Assembly (NCBI GenBank): GCA_016800925.1
Contig: JABCPU010000136.1
Coordinates: 1 to 64,000 of the forward strand
DNA length: 64,000 bases
DNA from: Suillus spraguei
Lineage: Eukaryota; Basidiomycota; Agaricomycetes; Boletales; Suillaceae
Reading direction: 5' to 3'
Below, piece by piece: positions 61,495 to 64,000 of the stretch. The notes beneath the pieces are model-generated. The model was not told the DNA's origin and made no database searches. It worked only from the letters and a program-made list of their open reading frames with translations. A program made the translations under genes and the position numbers. Every line of letters starts with the position of its first letter. Position 1 is the stretch's first letter.

Positions 61495-61710
61495 TACACA
61501 ACATGTATGCCAGGGTTTCAGTTTTCGGGTTTTGGGTCTTGGTACTCGACACTTGGTGAACTGTGTAAGGAATAGAAATTTTACATGATATACATTTTTG
61601 TGAGTTTCTGTCACATACCATATTTCACACCCCATCTCCACTATGATCTCTGGCCCTGATCTCCATATCTCTGGACCTCCGCAGCTAGCCTGCCAACCAT
61701 ACCCTGCACC
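61001..61710. repeat. Large inverted repeat centred near 61500
   Basis: The innermost 9-bp arms CCCTGGCAT/ATGCCAGGG lie at about 61482-61515. Outward, the right arm (61516-61705) is the reverse complement of block 3 sequence: ACACTTGGTGAACTGTGTAAGG mirrors the array core, and CACCCCATCTCCACTATGATC with CCGCAGCTAGCCTGCCAACC mirrors the 90-base module at 61001-61093. The array therefore turns round here and ends. Confidence 0.85.
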
Positions 61711-63455
61711 TGGTCCACTTCAAGCACAGTCATACCCACCACTATTTCTGGACTTTCCCTCCAGTGGCATTCTGGATGTACCTTCACTATGTGTTCTGGT
61801 CCAATTCCCAATCCTTTCCAAATTCCATTCCTCCGGATCTCTCTGCATTCCTCTCCAGACATATTCCCGCGCCACATGCATTACACCATTTAAGGTATGT
61901 CCTTGTCTTTAGCTCTTGGTTACCTCTGTCTCTGTCTTGATAATCTCTTTTGTACATATCTCATCTCTGAGTTCATTTCATTATGTTCCGTTGTACTTAG
62001 TAGTATGTTTCTGCATGGTTCATACATAGCCTTGGATTATGCTTACTGATCCTTACCTATGATACCTACAGTATATAAACTTGCATTGAAGTACTCTGGA
62101 CTTCAGTTTGGTCATTACTGTCTGATTACTTACTTTCTTCTTTCTACTTATTCTCTGCTTTATATCTTGCTACCTTCTCATGTCAATATAACTCCATTCC
62201 ATTCTCGCACTTGGGTTCTGGCTCTTGTAAGCCTCTGGTTCAGGCCTATGGGAGTATTCCCTAGGCTGGACCTTTGACCCTTTGTTATATTATACTTTCC
62301 GAACTTTGTCCGAACTCCAGTCTTTATCTCTGTTCACCTCCGGCTCTACCTTTGGTAGTCTTCCTTTGTTTGTTTCTACTCCGGACTTCGTCTGTAGTAG
62401 CCTGTACCTTCCTTACATAATCTCCGGACCTACTCCTCCATAGTAGGGCAATACTTCCCCCAAATCCACGGTGTTACGAACTGGGGTGGCATCACCAGTG
62501 ACAGTGATAAGACACAGACGGTCTGCTGGGAAGTTCGACTATGTTCAAAAGAGAATGAGGACTACTACAAGGAAGTATTCTGAGTAGGATCAAGGGTTAA
62601 GTCAAAGAGTCGCGACTCTAAGACGATCGACAGAATAGAGACTAAGACTAAGGAGTGCTTAGACTTAGAGACGATTCAGATGACTTAGGTTGGAGGCCTA
62701 AGCGAAGGATATTCCAGGTAAAACCCAGTAAGATTAAAGTAAAGTATACAAGCGTAATACAACGTGCTTAAATAGGCCAATATGTGCGCACGGACCAAGA
62801 GAGACGTGAGAATGTAAGTGCATATCCAAAGAAGGAAGGCAACTATAGTACAGATGCGTTGAGCATGTGAGTCAGAGTCATGTTACATAATATACAAGTA
62901 AAGGAGACAAAGAGAGAATAAATAGGGGTACGTACGACTGTAACACACAGAGCTCCACTCCTCCATTTCTCCACTCCTCCACTCCTCCATTTCTCTGTTC
63001 CTCCACTCCTCATCCTCCGGAACTCCTATCTCCGGACCTCTTGTCCTGTCCTATCCTATCCTTGACCTCCTGTGGATCATATTTCCCCCTGGAGCCTTGC
63101 TCCAATCCTGCCCTGGACTTCATCTAGCGGTCTTCCCTTCACCCATTCTACTTGGGACTTGTCCCAGTAGTCTTACTTCTATCTCTGCCTACCTCTGGTG
63201 TAGTTTTCTACACTTTTCCAGAAGTTTATTGGTGCTCTATGGAGCAATCCAGCCCAAGAGTTCCTCCAAGGTTCTCCCTCAGACTTCACCAGAACTCCTC
63301 TTTGGACTTCATATGAAATTAGGGGCATGTACTTAGGTAAGGGGCACAGCGCACAAGCTGAGGCCAAGCCCCCATGAATTAGTATTACCCTCTAGTACGA
63401 CCCCATGCAAAGCTGGAACTTCTGAATAGCCTCTGGTTTTGCATGGCCATAACAG
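61690..63455 (-). repeat. Repeat segment A, right copy, interrupted by a solo LTR
   Basis: It matches 56461-57240 at both ends (see that entry). The solo LTR at 62472-62945, with its flanking duplication, sits within it, and the sequence after the LTR resumes with degenerate CTCCACTCC words and then the shared block from 63065 to 63455. The unshared part 61790-62465 has no recognisable coding content. Confidence 0.65.
62472..62945 (-). mobile_element. Solo LTR (474 bp), inverted copy of the LTR at 1541-2014
   Basis: On the minus strand it runs TGTTACAGTCGTACGTACCC to CCCCAGTTCGTAACA. It has the same length and colinear similarity throughout with the copy at 1541-2014 (for example GGCCTATTTAAGCAC and the TTACCTGGAAT-type block). 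It is flanked by CACGG on the left and CACAG on the right, a four-of-five match consistent with an aged 5-bp target duplication. No internal region is present. Confidence 0.85.
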
Positions 63456-64000
63456 TTTTGAGTTTCGGCACTCAGCACTCAGTGATTCAATAATTTGCTT
63501 CTGGCAGAGGTAACATTCTTTGAAAAAAATTGTATATACATCAATTACTATGCAATTATGCCAACCTCCTCACAAGACCCTTTAACCTTCACCTCAACAT
63601 CCAAGAACAAAAACATAGAAAGTCACATTTCTGACACTTTTGATGTTTTCAGTATCTTACTCTTGCATGAATAATACAGCCTCTTCATATATCATTATAA
63701 TACCATATATACTTGCTTTGTATGACAAGGATCAGCTTAAAATAGGCCGGAGTTTTGAACTAGTGTGAATGCTTACTATTTCTACTGATAAGGAGCCCAT
63801 ACTTTCAAAACATCAAAGTTTATTAATCAGACACCTGGAGTAGATTTAAAATACATTCACTATGATATATCTAAATTTATAAAACCATCCAACAAGAATT
63901 GAGTGCTGAGGAAGTGAAATAGATAAGAAATTGACTGTGGGAAAGTTCAAAGTCCCAAAACATCGAAAATGGTCAGTTGGGCAGTTGTAGGACTTTGATG
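63456..64000. other. AT-rich end of the window, no gene seen
   Basis: About 545 bases without an open frame of note or a recognisable repeat. Confidence 0.5.

Noticed and set aside
57250..61640. CRISPR-like array
   Set aside because: The repeats are long, diverged and without unique spacers of constant length, and the genome is eukaryotic.

Overview
The window is nuclear DNA of a filamentous basidiomycete, most likely an agaricomycete mushroom. I infer this from the dense short introns (about 45-80 bases), a chitin synthase fused to a myosin motor, a mannitol-dehydrogenase-type SDR, a clustered cytochrome P450 family, and gene families I know mainly from mushrooms (an RBR E3 ligase with an extra N-terminal domain, and a ubiquitin-like-domain protein). 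Splice-resolved models below were assembled by hand from reading frame, GT/GC-AG signals and family conservation. No search was run.

Layout. 1-3874: a broken Ngaro/DIRS-type tyrosine-recombinase retrotransposon (gag, RNase H remnant, tyrosine recombinase) with a 474-bp solo LTR where its reverse transcriptase should be. 4620-6826: RBR E3 ubiquitin ligase. 6827-10031: no supportable gene. 10032-11461: SURF6/Rrp14 ribosome-biogenesis protein. 11937-19191: two mannitol-dehydrogenase-like SDR paralogues with identical intron positions, flanking a small four-helix membrane protein and an 799-aa C-terminally anchored protein of unknown function. 20287-21785: a 7-TM membrane protein with two micro-exons. 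24215-25662: PP2A activator PTPA. 26893-33105: class V-type chitin synthase with myosin motor (1912 aa). 33559-34546: uncharacterised protein. 34704-34784: intron-containing tRNA-Pro(UGG).

35880-53280 is a tandem triplication of a P450 gene (about 507 aa each, eleven exons each). The copies are separated by decaying material: a tandem array of tRNA-Leu-like units, a Ste6-like ABC transporter pseudogene, a biotin-protein ligase pseudogene, a 71-bp minisatellite and a ubiquitin-like-domain gene. From about 53.8 kb to the end the window is repeat-dominated: a Copia 3' end, an LTR-like segment with a short coiled-coil ORF, an 8-bp microsatellite, two loci of GGGTGGGCC-type repeats, a 4.4-kb domain of roughly 90-bp and 170-bp diverged tandem repeats ending in a large inverted repeat, and a second 474-bp solo LTR inverted relative to the first.

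The intact single-copy genes (Rrp14, PTPA, chitin synthase, tRNA) are housekeeping. The duplicated SDR and P450 loci and the pseudogenes mark accessory, fast-evolving segments. The most unusual observations are recurrent GC-AG introns, an apparent GA donor inside the chitin synthase catalytic region, an Asp-to-His change in the oxygen-activation motif of the third P450, and the tRNA-like tandem array.
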